Assembly (NCBI GenBank): GCA_024195585.1
Contig: SWBL01000181.1
Span: 36,780 to 100,779 of the forward strand
Direction: 5' to 3'
DNA from: Aureobasidium sp. EXF-3400
Taxonomy: Eukaryota > Ascomycota > Dothideomycetes > Dothideales > Saccotheciaceae
Length of the DNA stretch: 64,000 nucleotides
This document shows positions 45,985-57,846 of this stretch, piece after piece. The translations under genes were made by a program, and so were the position numbers. The notes under the pieces were generated by a model, which saw nothing but the letters and a program-made list of their open reading frames with translations, ran no database searches and was not told the origin of the DNA. Position 1 is the first letter of the stretch. Each line of letters opens with the position of its first letter.

Positions 45985-46351
45985 CTCTGTTGGTCCCAGA
46001 GCTGGATCACGCAGACTTTGCTCCGACGAATCTACTTGCCGTCCGCGACGGCTAGGAAGCACTTTTCGGCGCCATTTACGCTGCCTAGATGATGCTTAAG
46101 TTACTGGGAAGTCTAGTCTTCAATATACTGATTTGATTCTGACAGGATACCGATAGCTGTTTGTGCGAAACATGATTTGTGTTGGGTTTTAGTCTTCCAC
46201 AAACATTGCTGTTTAGTCTAGGGAGGATTCTTCTAGCGAAGTCATCAACAGTATGTAGATGTACAATGATAACCCGCAATCTCCGCCTTTCCCCAATAAT
46301 GCAATCACAACTCACATCTTGTGATAGTTCTCTTCAGTTGAGCTTGGTAGG
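45985..46351. other. Convergent intergenic, nothing recognised
   Basis: A spacer between convergent genes. No element was seen. Confidence 0.4.
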
Positions 46352-48260
46352 TTACCACGAAGGCGGACGCGAGCCATCAGGAATTTCCACTGTGTTAGAG
46401 TAGTAAGAAGGCGCATCTTGACCTCTCCAAAGGTTCTGAATAGGACCCCAAACCTTGCGACCATTCTGGACAAGAGAGATGACAGGAGCAGGGATGCGTC
46501 TGTAAACTGTATTGAAGTAACCAGGGTAGGAGTTGGCAAGATGAACAGAGCCTGAGGATGACTGAGCATCTGACCAAGGAGCAATGGTATCACCAGTCTT
46601 GTCAGCGACAACCTTGAAAACGTTTGCACCGACATCCCAGCGACCTAAAGTGTCTAGATCCCAGTTGGCTTCTACAGTCGAGAGCTCGGAGTAGTGGTCG
46701 TAGAAGTTGTTGTCCTGGGTACCGATGAGATCTTTGCTGATACTGTCGCCAAGAAGAATTGAGAAGACTCTGTTCTGAGTGGTGTAGGTGTGGCTCTCAT
46801 CGAAAGTCAAAAGGACCAGAGTGTTCTGCGTGAAACGAGTATCGTTAAGCAATGGAGTCAAGAATTGGCGTGCCCAGGCACCGGCAGTGGTGACTGAAGT
46901 GTCATGGCCGTCATTTGTCATGTTCGCTGTGAGAAACATCCATTGCGGAAGAGTGTCAGCCTCGAGATCAGCTTGGAATTGATCAAAGTTCTTGATATTT
47001 GCCAAGCGATCGAGATTCTCGGCGACAGAGTTCATGAGTACTGCAAGAGATTAACGGTTTTGAGATGCCAGAGCATGTTGATGACACATACCTGCAGGGT
47101 TATGCTTGCGGACATAATCGTTTGCACGAGTGTCTTGGTTGACCCAACTGAAACCCTCAAATCCAGCGAATGGCTGGTGCTCTTGGTACTCGGCCCAGCT
47201 GATGCCCCTGTCTTCCAATATATCGACGATGCTGGAAACATTATCGGGAACCTGGCGGAAGGCGTCATCGCTAGGATTTTGTCAGTATACATATGATAGA
47301 TCGGGGTATGGTGGCTTACGCAAGCCCAAAATGATCACCACAAATGGCAGCCAGATAGTTAGGCTCACTTGGATGTGTGACACCAAAGTAGTTGTTGAGA
47401 GAGATACCCTTTTGCGCCAGCCATGCAAGGTTTGGATCACCCTGAGCGGCAGCGAAATCTGTGTTCTCCAGCCAGATAGTGACGAAACGGTCGAATGCTT
47501 TGCCAGGAACCTTGCTGGTCTTGTGGTTGACTCTTGCCACAGCAGCGTTGGCGGCGACAGAAGCAGCGTCTGTTGCCGCGTAGAGATTGACATCAGTCTT
47601 GGTGATCAAGCGGATGCCCAAGAGACCAGTGGCCTGGCTCGCCTTGCCAATACTTCTCTTTTGGTAACAGGCATTTCCCTGGTACACTGCTGAGACACAA
47701 CCAGGTGCAAGATCACACTGCTTGGCGCATTGTTCCAGTGAGCTGGCATAGGTTAGACCGAGATCGCCACCTTGGTGGTTCAGATCACACTCGACCTTCC
47801 AAGAAGTACCAGTAACAGTGTCATTGTAGAAAGTGTTGTTCCAGGAAGGACAGCTGATGTAAGAGGTACGTCCGGCAGCGGTTCCGTTGGACACGAAAAT
47901 GCGAGCACTGACAACCCCACTGTTGGTAGTTGCCGTGTTGATTCTGTTCTTCAAGTAGCAGGCCTTGCCACTGCGGGAGACAGCAACACAGCCAGGAGTA
48001 GAGTCGCAAAGGTCGATACAGTCATCCATGTTGGCAGTGTACTCCCAGTGCATATCACTTTGAGGATAATCATGGCCGCAATCCACGGTAAAAGAGCTGC
48101 CAGTAGTGGTGTTATACAAGCCGGAGTTCCAAGTGGGACATTTGACAGGAGACGAGAGTGCAACAGAAGAATTGGCATCGCGTACTTGAATGGCTGCTGC
48201 AGTCACTGGCGAGTACAGTGAGCTTAGCAGCAGAGCACCCGAAGCAAGATTGGCAATCAT
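46352..48260 (-). CDS. Secreted phosphoesterase with two PAN/Apple-like domains
   Basis: 602 residues. Exons are 47320-48260, 47092-47270 and 46352-47040 (603 codons). A signal peptide (LASGALLLSSLYSPVTAAA) is followed by two Cys-rich PAN/Apple-like repeats (DCIDLCDSTPGCVAVS with ACYLKN, and QCAKQCDLAPGCVSAVYQ with ACYQKR). The catalytic part resembles the PF04185 phosphoesterase/acid phosphatase family: VTIWLENTDF, FGVTHPSEPNYLAAICGDHF, MTNDGHDTS and LLTFDESHTY. Fungal acid phosphatases of this family release phosphate outside the cell. The PAN domains would bind carbohydrate or protein. The two-PAN front end is the unusual part. Confidence 0.86.
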
Positions 48261-48962
48261 TGTGCAACAGTAAAAGCGTTGTCGAGCCTGGTCAACAAGG
48301 ATGTCTCACTGCAGACTTTATATCTTACATTTCAAGCATACCCACGTGTATGCCTATTGGTGTTGAGGCTTGAAGTCGCCCACTTTTAGCAGCTTGGCGT
48401 TCGATATCTTCCCAGTCATGCTCTGCCAGAGTTGCACGTGGTGTGCTCAAGCAAAGTGCGCATGGACCCGTATCCAAATGGTTGTGGACTTCAACACGAC
48501 GTCGGAATTCAAATGTCCCGAGAGATGTGTGGTCGACAACTTTTGCAAAGCAGAATGAGGTAGTGTAACCCTTTGGAGAAGTGCCAAGGCAGGAAAATCT
48601 CCTGACACTTTTCTAGCGCGACGCGTCGCGCGCCATGAAGGAGTGTAATCTGTGGATGTCTATTGTATTAGGCAGGTAGTCGGGGCAGAAGAAGACTCGT
48701 GGAATCCTTCTTGCGGCACCGACATCGATGCCAAATGAGGTTGCCTCCTCAAGTGACACGTGTTGGTCGATCTCGTGTTCCTGCGGCTCAAGCTCCACAA
48801 ACACAAGGCTTCGTCGAACTCTATCCACGGATGTCCAAGACAGTAAAAATCCGCAGGGAAAGTGTATATGTAGTATTGTGGAAGTCAAAACTCATTACAT
48901 GTCTGTTTCCTTCTCAACTTGTCAATCTGATTTGCCTTGTGTTCTCAGCTCGAATGAATTTC
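48261..48962. other. Intergenic, nothing recognised
   Basis: The promoter of the phosphoesterase and the 3' flank of the acyltransferase. Small ORFs look random. Confidence 0.45.
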
Positions 48963-50594
48963 CTAGTCAATCGAGGCACGGAACTTTTGCTCTACCATCT
49001 TTGCGAACTTTACCAAAGGCTCGTCCACGGCTCTGGTGAAGAAATCGGCGAGCCAGATCGTAGTCAAGATTGAAGCCGTCAATCCCATACCAAATCCGAT
49101 AGCTTTGTTCGCTATATGGTCTGCCCCAATCGCGCCGTTAGCGATGTTGATCACACCATAGCCCACGGTGTTCAAGACAAGTCCATGTACGAGGTACATG
49201 GAATAGGAGATGTAACCAAGATACTGCGCGACCCGATTATCGAACATCTTCTTCAATGGCCTCGAGCATGATGTGGACCAGACCAACATGATTGCGCCCC
49301 AGCTTGGCCAGTACAATCTCACTTCCTCTCTACTTTTACCAGGGATCATATTCCAGAGGGTGATCCAACCCGGGGTTAATCCCGCGTCCAGTTGCGGTTG
49401 GCATCCAAGGTATACTCCAACAATGAAGACTGTCATGAAAAATACTGTCTTAAGCCTATCGTACCGAGTCGTGGCTGCGGCCTCGAGGAGTGGGAGGCTG
49501 GAAGGCAGACGAGATGCTCGATAATGGTCGATTTCGGCGAGGAGAAAGCCGCTGTAGAAGAGTATCATCTCCCAGCGGTACATCTGATGAACCCAGACTA
49601 TCAGACCTATTATGATCGACATACGAGCTCGGGTTGAAAGGTGTGCTAAACCGGCTTGCGTGACATAGAGGATCAGAGATGAGCGAAATCTGTAAAAGGT
49701 TTATTAGCATTAATTCTAGCGGCATTGCTCAGTGACGTACTCGATTGGGATTGTCCAGAGATGACCATCAATGACTGGTATAAAGTCTTTTGGGACGAAT
49801 GACCATGGGTTGATCAGCTTTGTAGACGTCTCTTGCAGCCAGTATAGCATCTGTTTCGACAAAGTATCAAACTTGGGTTCGTTGACATTGTGGTAAGTGT
49901 TGTATTGGCCGTTTTTTCGTGCGTAGTCTGCACCCATGTTGTAAAGTCCAGCCCAGATGATGACTGACACGAAAAAAGTGGAAACGATGCATGGAAGGAA
50001 CAGCCGCATAGCTCTTCGAAAGATCGATGAGCCCAAAGACTTTGACAGTGTCTGCCAGTCTTTGTTCCGCATCAACTTGACCGGCTTGTACGAGAGGGCG
50101 TAGCCTGAGATGACAAAGAACACCGCCACCATTGTTGCGCCTTGATAGACGATGCGAATGAACGGTAACTTGTAAGGCTCCCAGTTTTGGCCATCCCCAC
50201 CTCTTGAGTGGTAGCCATAGAATATGTCGTAGTGATTATACGTGTTGTGGCAAACCATCACGAGGAAGGCAGCAACACCACGCATACCATCCAGGAATGA
50301 TGTGGATTGCTGAGCTTGTTGACGCGCTGTCGGTCCACGAATCCTAGTCTGAATGAACGATGGTAGCATGAAAAATGACAACTTCTTGCAAGACTTGAAG
50401 ATGGTCGTACGCGACATAGTGGAAAGATCAGCCCCCATTCGCAGCTTTGACATAGATGGCAGTCTATGAAAGACACCGTTGAGCGAATATCTCGACTTCG
50501 GATGGAGTCTCAGCTCGTTGTCTTTCTCATCTGATTCATGGAGCAGTGACCGCTCTGGACTGTGGCTTGGGGTAGAAAGTCGTGATGAGTGCAT
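48963..50594 (-). CDS. Acyltransferase-3 family membrane protein (copy 2)
   Basis: 526 residues. Exons are 49741-50594 and 48963-49689 (527 codons). It is a PF01757 protein with a cytosolic N-terminus, FLDGMRGVAAFLVMVCHN with the conserved His, VFFVISGYALSYKPVKLMRN, IDGHLWTIPIEF at the exon join, and YLGYISYSMYLVHG near the end. It aligns with the gene at 6882-8608 from residue 60 to the C-terminus, including the intron position after the PxEF motif. The two are therefore paralogues from an old duplication. The Met at 50594 is preferred; the frame is open to 50765 but without similarity. Confidence 0.87.
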
Positions 50595-51591
50595 TATGAG
50601 ACTGAAATCCCTTGGATATAGAAAGATGACTCGAAGAACACTCTGTGAGATAAGGAATGGGACGGGCGGCAATGGAAGCCCTCGAAGTTCGCGAAGTTGA
50701 TATATACCAACTAGAAAATCTGTCGGGACAAGCAAGCGAGCTGCATGGTCGCCTTTATAGCCCATGCTTGCAGCACCAACGCATCAATTCAGTGGGCACA
50801 GCTGACCGTTGAGACATGCTTGATACGTATTCCGGCCAAGTGAGCCAACGACAAGAGGGGCTCTACTGAGACTACAGGGCGATGAGTAGCGGTTGGGAGA
50901 TTGTCCTAAAGTAGAAATGATGCAAGCCTCGTAGACTCTCGTACGCTATTGTGACACAGGAGCGCAAGAACTGGTTGTGTCGGAAGTCCAAATTCAGTCA
51001 GCTAGCCTACAGTATCGGTTGCTTACCAAGGTATACACTTCGTTCTTTATCTCTTGTCTCACCAGCCAGTCAAGGACATATCGCATGTGTATGAGGTCAG
51101 GGAGACTGGCACCGAAAAGGGGTCCCCGAAAGAAGACGTTTTCTCAGACGAGAGCTGAGAAGGCCGCAGGATCCGAAAGGATCTGCAAGCCGCAATCCTG
51201 CGCATAGATTGGGGGATGCAGGAGAGAAGAGAGACGTACATTGTTTTGATGATTCCGACTGTTGTAAAGCTCAGCTAACTCCAATCTCGACTTTGTGCCG
51301 AAGCTTGTAGTCGTTAAGGTTATGCGTTCTGTACAGAAGACTTAGGAAGTATACCATGAAGAAGATCGGAATTCAGCCGCTGAGGCTTGAGGTTTGAGGA
51401 ATGCACAGCTGAGGGGTAGAAAGCGATGAAAACGTTATTCCAATGATCTCGACCAACCGAACCGTTGTCCATTCAGCTCAGCTGCCCCACCAAATTCGAA
51501 GCTGCATTGCGACATTTATCCATACACAGACCCAGTAGGTATTGCTTTTCTGAATTCTTCTCTGACCTCAAGTCGGCCATCTGCAGCGATC
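50595..51591. other. Divergent intergenic, nothing recognised
   Basis: About 1 kb between the divergent acyltransferase and DUF5672 genes. No coding signal was seen. Confidence 0.45.
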
Positions 51592-52458
51592 ATGAACACT
51601 CGGACCACAGTTCTCCTCGGCGTGGCAATCGCTATTGTCACTTTCACACTGCTTTTCAACGAGTTTGGCTATCAATCAAGAACACCCAACCATGCGCAAG
51701 ATTCGGACAGAACAGACATAAAGCCCGCGACTTCGGCTACTGATATGTTGGACCGCACAAGAGTCGCAACCATTGTTGAAACCAGGGCCAGACCCAACCT
51801 CGTACCCCTCATTGTTCATTTCGCAAACGTGCTTGGACCGACCTGGCCAGTTCATGTAGTGGGATCCGAGGAAAATCAACACTTGTTCAGCGAATCTGCG
51901 GTATTCCAAAGATATGTCTCTTCTGGCCAAATCACACTGGAACAACTGGATCCTTCGATGAAGTTGAAAACAGGTCACGACGTCAGCGCTTTTCTCGCTG
52001 CCAATGGCGACTTTTGGCATTCGTTGGCTCCGGCAGATCATGTCTTGTTATTCCAGGCCGACAGCATTCTATGTTCCAATTCGCCTCGGCGGGTTGACGA
52101 TTTCTTGGAGTACGATTTTGTCGGAGCACCCATTTCATCCAAGTACGGCGTGGGATATAATGGTGGCCTCTCTTTACGCAATCGCACGCGGACACTCGAA
52201 ATCATTGAATCAGTCAAATGGGATGGGAGTTTTGAGGATCAATGGTTCTACAAGCAATTGATGGCTGTCGGCGCCAATTTGCCGACAGAGGAAGTTGCAA
52301 GCCAATTCGCCGTGGAAACCATATATGCAGAATTTCCGCTTGGTCTGCACCAGGTGCAGAGATGGCACAAAGGAGACGAGCTAAAGAATTTGACTCAGTG
52401 GTGTCCTGAAGTTCAGATAGCAGATGGCAGTACTTCGTTGTGGGGGAAAGGGAACTGA
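51592..52458 (+). CDS. DUF5672 glycosyltransferase-like type II membrane protein
   Basis: A single exon of 288 residues. One N-terminal signal anchor (residues 5-24, TTVLLGVAIAIVTFTLLFNE) is followed by a lumenal domain. DUF5672 marks are VETRARPNLVPLIVHFANVL, GPTWPVHVVGS, VLLFQADSILCSNSP, YDFVGAPI, YNGGLSLRNR and DGSFEDQWF. The QADS and NGGLSLR parts suggest a GT-A-like fold. It probably acts in the Golgi; donor and acceptor are unknown. Confidence 0.85.
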   Translation: MNTRTTVLLGVAIAIVTFTLLFNEFGYQSRTPNHAQDSDRTDIKPATSATDMLDRTRVATIVETRARPNLVPLIVHFANVLGPTWPVHVVGSEENQHLFSESAVFQRYVSSGQITLEQLDPSMKLKTGHDVSAFLAANGDFWHSLAPADHVLLFQADSILCSNSPRRVDDFLEYDFVGAPISSKYGVGYNGGLSLRNRTRTLEIIESVKWDGSFEDQWFYKQLMAVGANLPTEEVASQFAVETIYAEFPLGLHQVQRWHKGDELKNLTQWCPEVQIADGSTSLWGKGN

Positions 52459-53222
52459 CAGATGGTACTTCTTTCTTGCTTACAAATCCATGCAAAGTTG
52501 ATATATGCTGGGATCGCACCTGCAAGGTCTTCTTTTAACATCCTACCTCCTTCTTCTGGTATAGTCGATCCTCATCAATTCACAATCCACGATGCGGCCC
52601 GCCTCGCCTGGTATATCTCGAAACGAATTTGCTGCCGAGGTCAGCTGGCTTTAGCTAGTGAATTGTATATGGCCAAGTCCTGCAAGCAATCAAGCGATCA
52701 ATTTTGGGTGCATTCACTGCCTGAACACTCTGCGTCCTCGACTGGTATGGGGTCGTGCCGAGGTTCACGAATTAAGGCTCGAGATATATTAATTCCATCA
52801 CAGAATAAATACAACATGTGCGGGGAATAGGTTTCAGCACGATCGCGTGCTTGCAAACGCAATGTCCAAGCGTTGAAAAAATCTCGAACGTCCAATGAGA
52901 TGCCTGAGAGTTGTGACTGCGAGCTTCAAGCGAGTGCAGGTCATATAGATACTCATTGTAAGTTTCAACGAGCACTGAGCGGTCTGACATACTGTGCACC
53001 AAAATACCCCGAGGCTCGCTTCACCTACATCAAGATCAGCGTGATCGTGTTGCTCGCTAATATCTCGATCGAGGGGGCCTTGTTTGATGTTGACCGCTTG
53101 CCTGAAGATCTGTTCAAAATATATAGAGGGGTCTCCTTTCGTTACGGAATCTTCAGACAGCAACTTGCAACTTCCCCACCTTCGCTCTATTCACTCTTTG
53201 GATACATCCATAACCATTCGCT
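52459..53222. other. Intergenic, nothing recognised
   Basis: Contains the promoter of the cutinase. Open frames on both strands lack coding character. Confidence 0.45.
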
Positions 53223-54157
53223 ATGTCGTCCCTCTTTGCATGGACCAAGGCCGCCTGCCTTCTACTGCTCGCTTCTGAAGCCTTTGCAAGCCCTATCGAG
53301 AAGGTTGCAGAACTTGAGAAACGTGCAGTCTGCACAGCATACAGTATGTTTCCACATCTTCCGTGATCTTGTCGCAAGCTCTGAGATAGATTCCAGCTCT
53401 CATCGAGACTCGAGGCACGAACGAACCTCAAGGTCCATCCAACAGCTTCAAGACCATGGACGCTGCCATTCTTGCTCAGCTCATGGGCGGCACCGAGGTT
53501 GGCATTTGAGTCTGTCTTGCGAGGAGGCATCACTGACAAGCCATCAGTATGACACCGTCTACCCAGCCGCTGTTGATCAGAACTCTGCTGCCGGTACCGC
53601 TGATGTGAGTCGAATCTCACAGTAATGCAATCAACGAATGTACTGACACCTGCAGATCATCAATCAGATCACTACTGGTCTGAAGGCCAATCCCAACAAA
53701 TGCTTCATCCTCGAGGGCTACTCTCAAGGTGCCGCCGCCACTGTAGATGCCATGCCCAAGCTTACTGGCGCGGCTTTCAATGCGGTCAAGGGCGTTTTCC
53801 TCGTCGGCGATCCTCACCACAAAGCTGGACTGGCATGCAATGTCGACTCGAAGGGCGGCTCTACTACTAAGAATGTCAATGGTCTTGAGGTCCTTGTCGG
53901 AAGTATTCCAAACAACTGGGTTGGCAAGACTTTGGATGTCTGCGCTTACGTGAGTACACAAGCCTCTCAGGACCCGGCAAGAAAATCACTGACCATGGTA
54001 GGGCGACCCCGTCTGTGATACTGACCCTGCTCATGGCTTGGATGTCTCTGCTCATTTGTCTTACAAGTCCGATGCAAACGTGCAGAACCAGGGCATGAAG
54101 TTTGTTCTCGGCAAGCTTCGTGGTACTAACGAGAGAGGGCCTGTTGCATATGACTAA
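53223..54157 (+). CDS. Secreted cutinase-family serine esterase
   Basis: 242 residues in five exons: 53223-53343, 53397-53497, 53548-53604, 53656-53949 and 54002-54157 (243 codons). The signal peptide (AACLLLLASEAFAS) may be followed by a KR propeptide site. The nucleophile is in LEGYSQGAA. The catalytic Asp and His are in GDPVCDTDPAHGL. The Cys pairs and TRGTNEPQGPS fit PF01083. The first intron must end at 53396 to restore CTAYTLIETRGT. The second has a GTTGGC donor. It hydrolyses cutin or other polyester or acetyl-ester substrates outside the cell; the TRGTxEPQGPS form is closest to the acetyl-xylan-esterase-like members. Confidence 0.9.
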
Positions 54158-54418
54158 AGAACCACACGACAGTCACAGATCAGACGATTTAATCTGAGTT
54201 CCGTTCACCCTCCTGTCATAATCTCTCAGAGACTCATACAATGCAAGGATCTTTTGAAGTGTTGTGATAGCTTTGCTGAGTAGTACTGTATAGCCTGCTG
54301 GTACAAAGAATTTCTATGACGTCGCGTCATTTCTCATCCATAACAGCTCCGCGGACCTGGGAGATTCATCCTTCTTTGTGCATAGAGAGCTCGAAATGAT
54401 CATTGAAGAGCCGCCCTG

Positions 54419-55057
54419 TCAGGCGGCGGTGTCCTCAAAGGCTCTATGTGCAGAATCCAACTGGAAAATCCCCTTGTCATCTGTGTGTGCCGCCACAAAA
54501 TCGTCATTGTACAATTTGACCGTGAAATCACACTCGAAGCACAGATATGTGGAAAGAGTCTCTGCTTCCTCGAACCTGACTCGCCACTCGCGCCACGAGT
54601 CATCCGGTTCGTCGATGCGCTCCTCACATTCACCATCCCAATGAGATAACTCGTCTTCGGTCATGGTATCTCGATCGCGCATCTGAAAACTCGAGTATGA
54701 GTGCGCTAAAATTACTGTGTGGTCCATGACACTGCGCTCGTCGAGCAAAGCGTACTGACATGCCTCTAAATCGCCCGACGGAGGATCGTCGAGATGAGTA
54801 GCGACGAAATTGCGTATTTGCTCTCGACCCTGGAAATCACTGATAAATGGATCGACAGGTGGTGAAGTGCGGAATGGATCAGATGTTGTCTGAGTCGAGT
54901 CGCGGACAAGTGAGAAGAAATTGTGTCTTGGCGTGTTTAATAGCGTGTCGATGATCTGGCAATTGTCAACAAATAGTTTGAGTAGGAATTCATCTTGCTT
55001 ACAAATGTTGGGACTTGAAAGATGCAGAACAGCAAGAAAGACGACATGTTGTTGCAC
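54419..55057 (-). CDS. Hypothetical acidic protein
   Basis: A 212-codon frame. Residues 20-212 look like real protein, rich in Asp/Glu with aromatic residues (DDPPSGDLEACQYALLDE; WREWRVRFEEAETLSTYL; CFECDFTVKLYNDDFVA). The first 19 residues (MQQHVVFLAVLHL...) may be non-coding, with the true start in an upstream exon. I do not recognise the family. Codon use resembles the neighbouring genes. Confidence 0.5.
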   Translation of the reverse strand: MQQHVVFLAVLHLSSPNICKQDEFLLKLFVDNCQIIDTLLNTPRHNFFSLVRDSTQTTSDPFRTSPPVDPFISDFQGREQIRNFVATHLDDPPSGDLEACQYALLDERSVMDHTVILAHSYSSFQMRDRDTMTEDELSHWDGECEERIDEPDDSWREWRVRFEEAETLSTYLCFECDFTVKLYNDDFVAAHTDDKGIFQLDSAHRAFEDTAA

Positions 55058-55313
55058 CCGAGAAGCCTTGGCAGGTGACTTTCAGAATGAGTTAATTCTG
55101 TGTGCGTTGTTATGACAGATGTCTGTAGCCAAAGAATCCAAGCTTTCATTGGAAAATGATGTTGGGTCTTGAGATCTGCTAGGTTATACCTCGGAAGGTG
55201 TCAAAGGTCACATTGCACGCCAACGTTGCGAAGGATCATGACATGTGTGGGGACAGTTCAATGTTATTTCCGGAAGACACTGTCACATTGCTTAGTTTTG
55301 TCATACTATCTCA

Positions 55314-56535
55314 TCAGGGTAGAGGGGCACCAAAGAACTCTAACTCAACTCGCCGAGTGTTGACAAAGGTTCTGTTCCCTCGGACGTTGTTTGAATCAGC
55401 TTCTCCAATCAATGACAGCTCGGTGGTAAGCTCCTTCTTAATGATGCTCAGAAGCTGTGAAACTCCTTGCTGGCCATAGACATTGGCATACATCGGTGCG
55501 CGTCCCAGGCCGACTGCACGAGCACCAAGAGCCAACAAGGTGATGATGTGACTTGCGCGACGTACACCTCCATCAGCATAAATCTCGATCTTGTCGAAGA
55601 CCTCTGGGTACAGGCGGTGGACATCAAGAAGCACTTCCACTGCGGTCGGTGCCATGTCGACAACACGACCTCCATGGTTCGAGATGTAGACAGCAGGGAA
55701 GCCGAGGTCAGCGCAAAGCTTGACATCGTGAGCAGTCTTAACACCCTTTGGAACGATTGGCAGGGTTGTCATGTTCCGTAGCTTGTTTAGTGAATCAATG
55801 GTGAATGTAGAGCTGTGACCAGCATCACCACCTGAGGAAAAACGAAGGTATCGATCTCTGATTCCGTTTACACCCTAATTCTTTGTCAGAAGGTTGGACC
55901 TAGCATAAGTCATACACACTTACCGTGTTGTCCACTGTCAAGAAGATGGCCTTGAAGCCTGCCTTTTTCATACGATTCAACTCATCCTGAAGTTTTGCAG
56001 TATCTGACCAGATGTATTCTTGATGGAACATGACCTGGCCACTTGCAGCTGCAGCGCCGATCTCTTCGATCGACTGTGACGATGAGATAGATGGCACGTA
56101 TAGAAGGTTCGCAGCTCCAGCAGCCTTCACGAGGTTCGACTCGGCACCACTACTCGCATAGCCAGCTTTCGCAGCAGGAGCAATGAAGAAAGGCGCATCA
56201 AATTCATATCCAAGAATGCTTGTCTTTGTGTTGATATTGGAGACGTCGGTGAAGCTGAATCCGTTCAATCGGATCTTGTTCCAGTCACGCATGTTCGCGT
56301 TATAGGTGATCTCATCCAGAGCAGCAGTGCGGTAGTACGCATAGTGTCTGTCGGACAAGACATTCTTGGCAGCGATTTGGAAGTCATTTGCATCAACGAG
56401 ATCCTCAATTGGTGGTAGAGTGCCAGTCGTCCAGCTTGAAGTGTCGAGGCCAGTGTCGGGAAGGCCTTCAGTGTCGATCTGGACAGCGAGAGCGGTGGCC
56501 ACACACAGCGCCATTGAGATAGCAAACGATCGCAT
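55314..56535 (-). CDS. Secreted FMN-dependent alpha-hydroxy-acid oxidase
   Basis: 390 residues. Exons are 55924-56535 and 55314-55874 (391 codons). A signal peptide (FAISMALCVATALAVQ) precedes an FMN-binding TIM barrel. Substrate and flavin residues lie in PFFIAPAAKAGYA, YVPSISSSQSIEEI, MFHQEYIW, LPIVPKGVKTAHD (Lys) and YISNHGGRVVD (catalytic His and Arg), with IYADGGVRRASHI binding phosphate. It oxidises L-2-hydroxy acids such as lactate or glycolate and yields hydrogen peroxide. Secretion is unusual for this family, which is mostly peroxisomal or mitochondrial, though secreted fungal forms exist. The C-terminus (EFFGAPLP) carries no peroxisomal signal. Confidence 0.88.
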
Positions 56536-57846
56536 GCTGGATGAATCTCGAAGGAGAAAGGCAATGAGTGGTAGAATTGGACTCAAGCAACACACACTCG
56601 AGGACTTCGGACTCTTATACTCATATAACTGTGCCCTATTGATCGATTCCAAAGATAGCTTGCGAATTGCGGCAGATGCCCGTTCGTCTAGTTTTTATTG
56701 TTCGTGCATTTGATCTGCAAAGCATTGGAATTTGGTCCGTTCGCAAGCCAGCACGTCCAGGATCCGCAGCCGATTGAGGGGCCTTGATTCCCCAATCAAT
56801 CTCTTGCAAGGGTTGCACTGGTATCTTTTCAGATGCGGCAGAGAATGTTGTGGTCTATCACGCGAAAAAGAGTGTGTGGGTCTTAGGCGCAGGTACCCGA
56901 GCGTTCCTCGAGCCGGTCGTCAGTCGTTCTGGAAACCATGTTGTACAGGTAGGGCCAAGTGCCGACCGGCGCCTTAACAGACGTTGAAATTCGCGGCTTG
57001 TAATTGTGCCATCAGGAGACTGTCAGCGGCACAGGCGAAGACTGTTATGTTACAAGAGCAGGAATGGGATGTTTGCAGGCGATCTACACGAGAACAATCT
57101 GATCCTCTCGTGTTCGTCGCAAGCGAGCCGTATTCAAGACGAAGGATGCGAGCGAGCCCTGTCGCGCATGGATTTATCGAAGGCGTGCATGGCAGTGATG
57201 ACAAGCCTTGCAGTGTCCGAAACAAAGTGGATAAGGCATCAAAGGGATCGTCATATTTGTACCGGTTGACTTCTTATCTGATTCGTGACGCACCCTGGCA
57301 TCGGAAGATGTCGGTGCTCGGCATTGTTTCAAGTTGAGCTCGGACGACGCATGGATCTCTCCAGGGCCGCCGTCAAGATCTGTGGATGCACGGCACAGGA
57401 ACACCTGTTTGCAACGATTTATGACCAAGTATACGCTTATGCACCGTCTGTCTAATTCTTGCTGACCTCCAGCTTGGTCAGACGCGGCAGCTGTCCTAGC
57501 ATGATGCTTGAACAAGTTTCATACAGCACATGGAAGCTGAGTAAGTCAAGGTCTCGATGGCGTCTGCCAGCATCACCTTGTCCAATCAGCATCCACCAAG
57601 CTACACCTGGTGAGCCAGCCCATCAGCACTTGCGGCAATCTCAAGGGATTGATCAATATTGGAGCCAATGACGGTGGTATCTCAGTGGCATACTACGTAC
57701 ACCCTAGAGTGTCAGAGGGTATGTGTTGATACGTATATTAATCCGTCCAGCGAACTGCGATCGTTCTATGCTTCATTGTGTACTTGCTCCGATTCCAACG
57801 TTCAAACATCCAAACATCGACCGCTCCACTTTCGAGCAACCAGAGA
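56536..57846. other. Intergenic, nothing recognised
   Basis: A 1.3 kb divergent spacer. Frames near 56.98-57.34 kb have no family resemblance. Confidence 0.45.

Noticed and set aside
53397..53497. A frame break in the cutinase after CTAY and after GGTE
   Set aside because: Acceptor 53396 and donor 53498 restore the family sequence, and the five exons total 243 codons.
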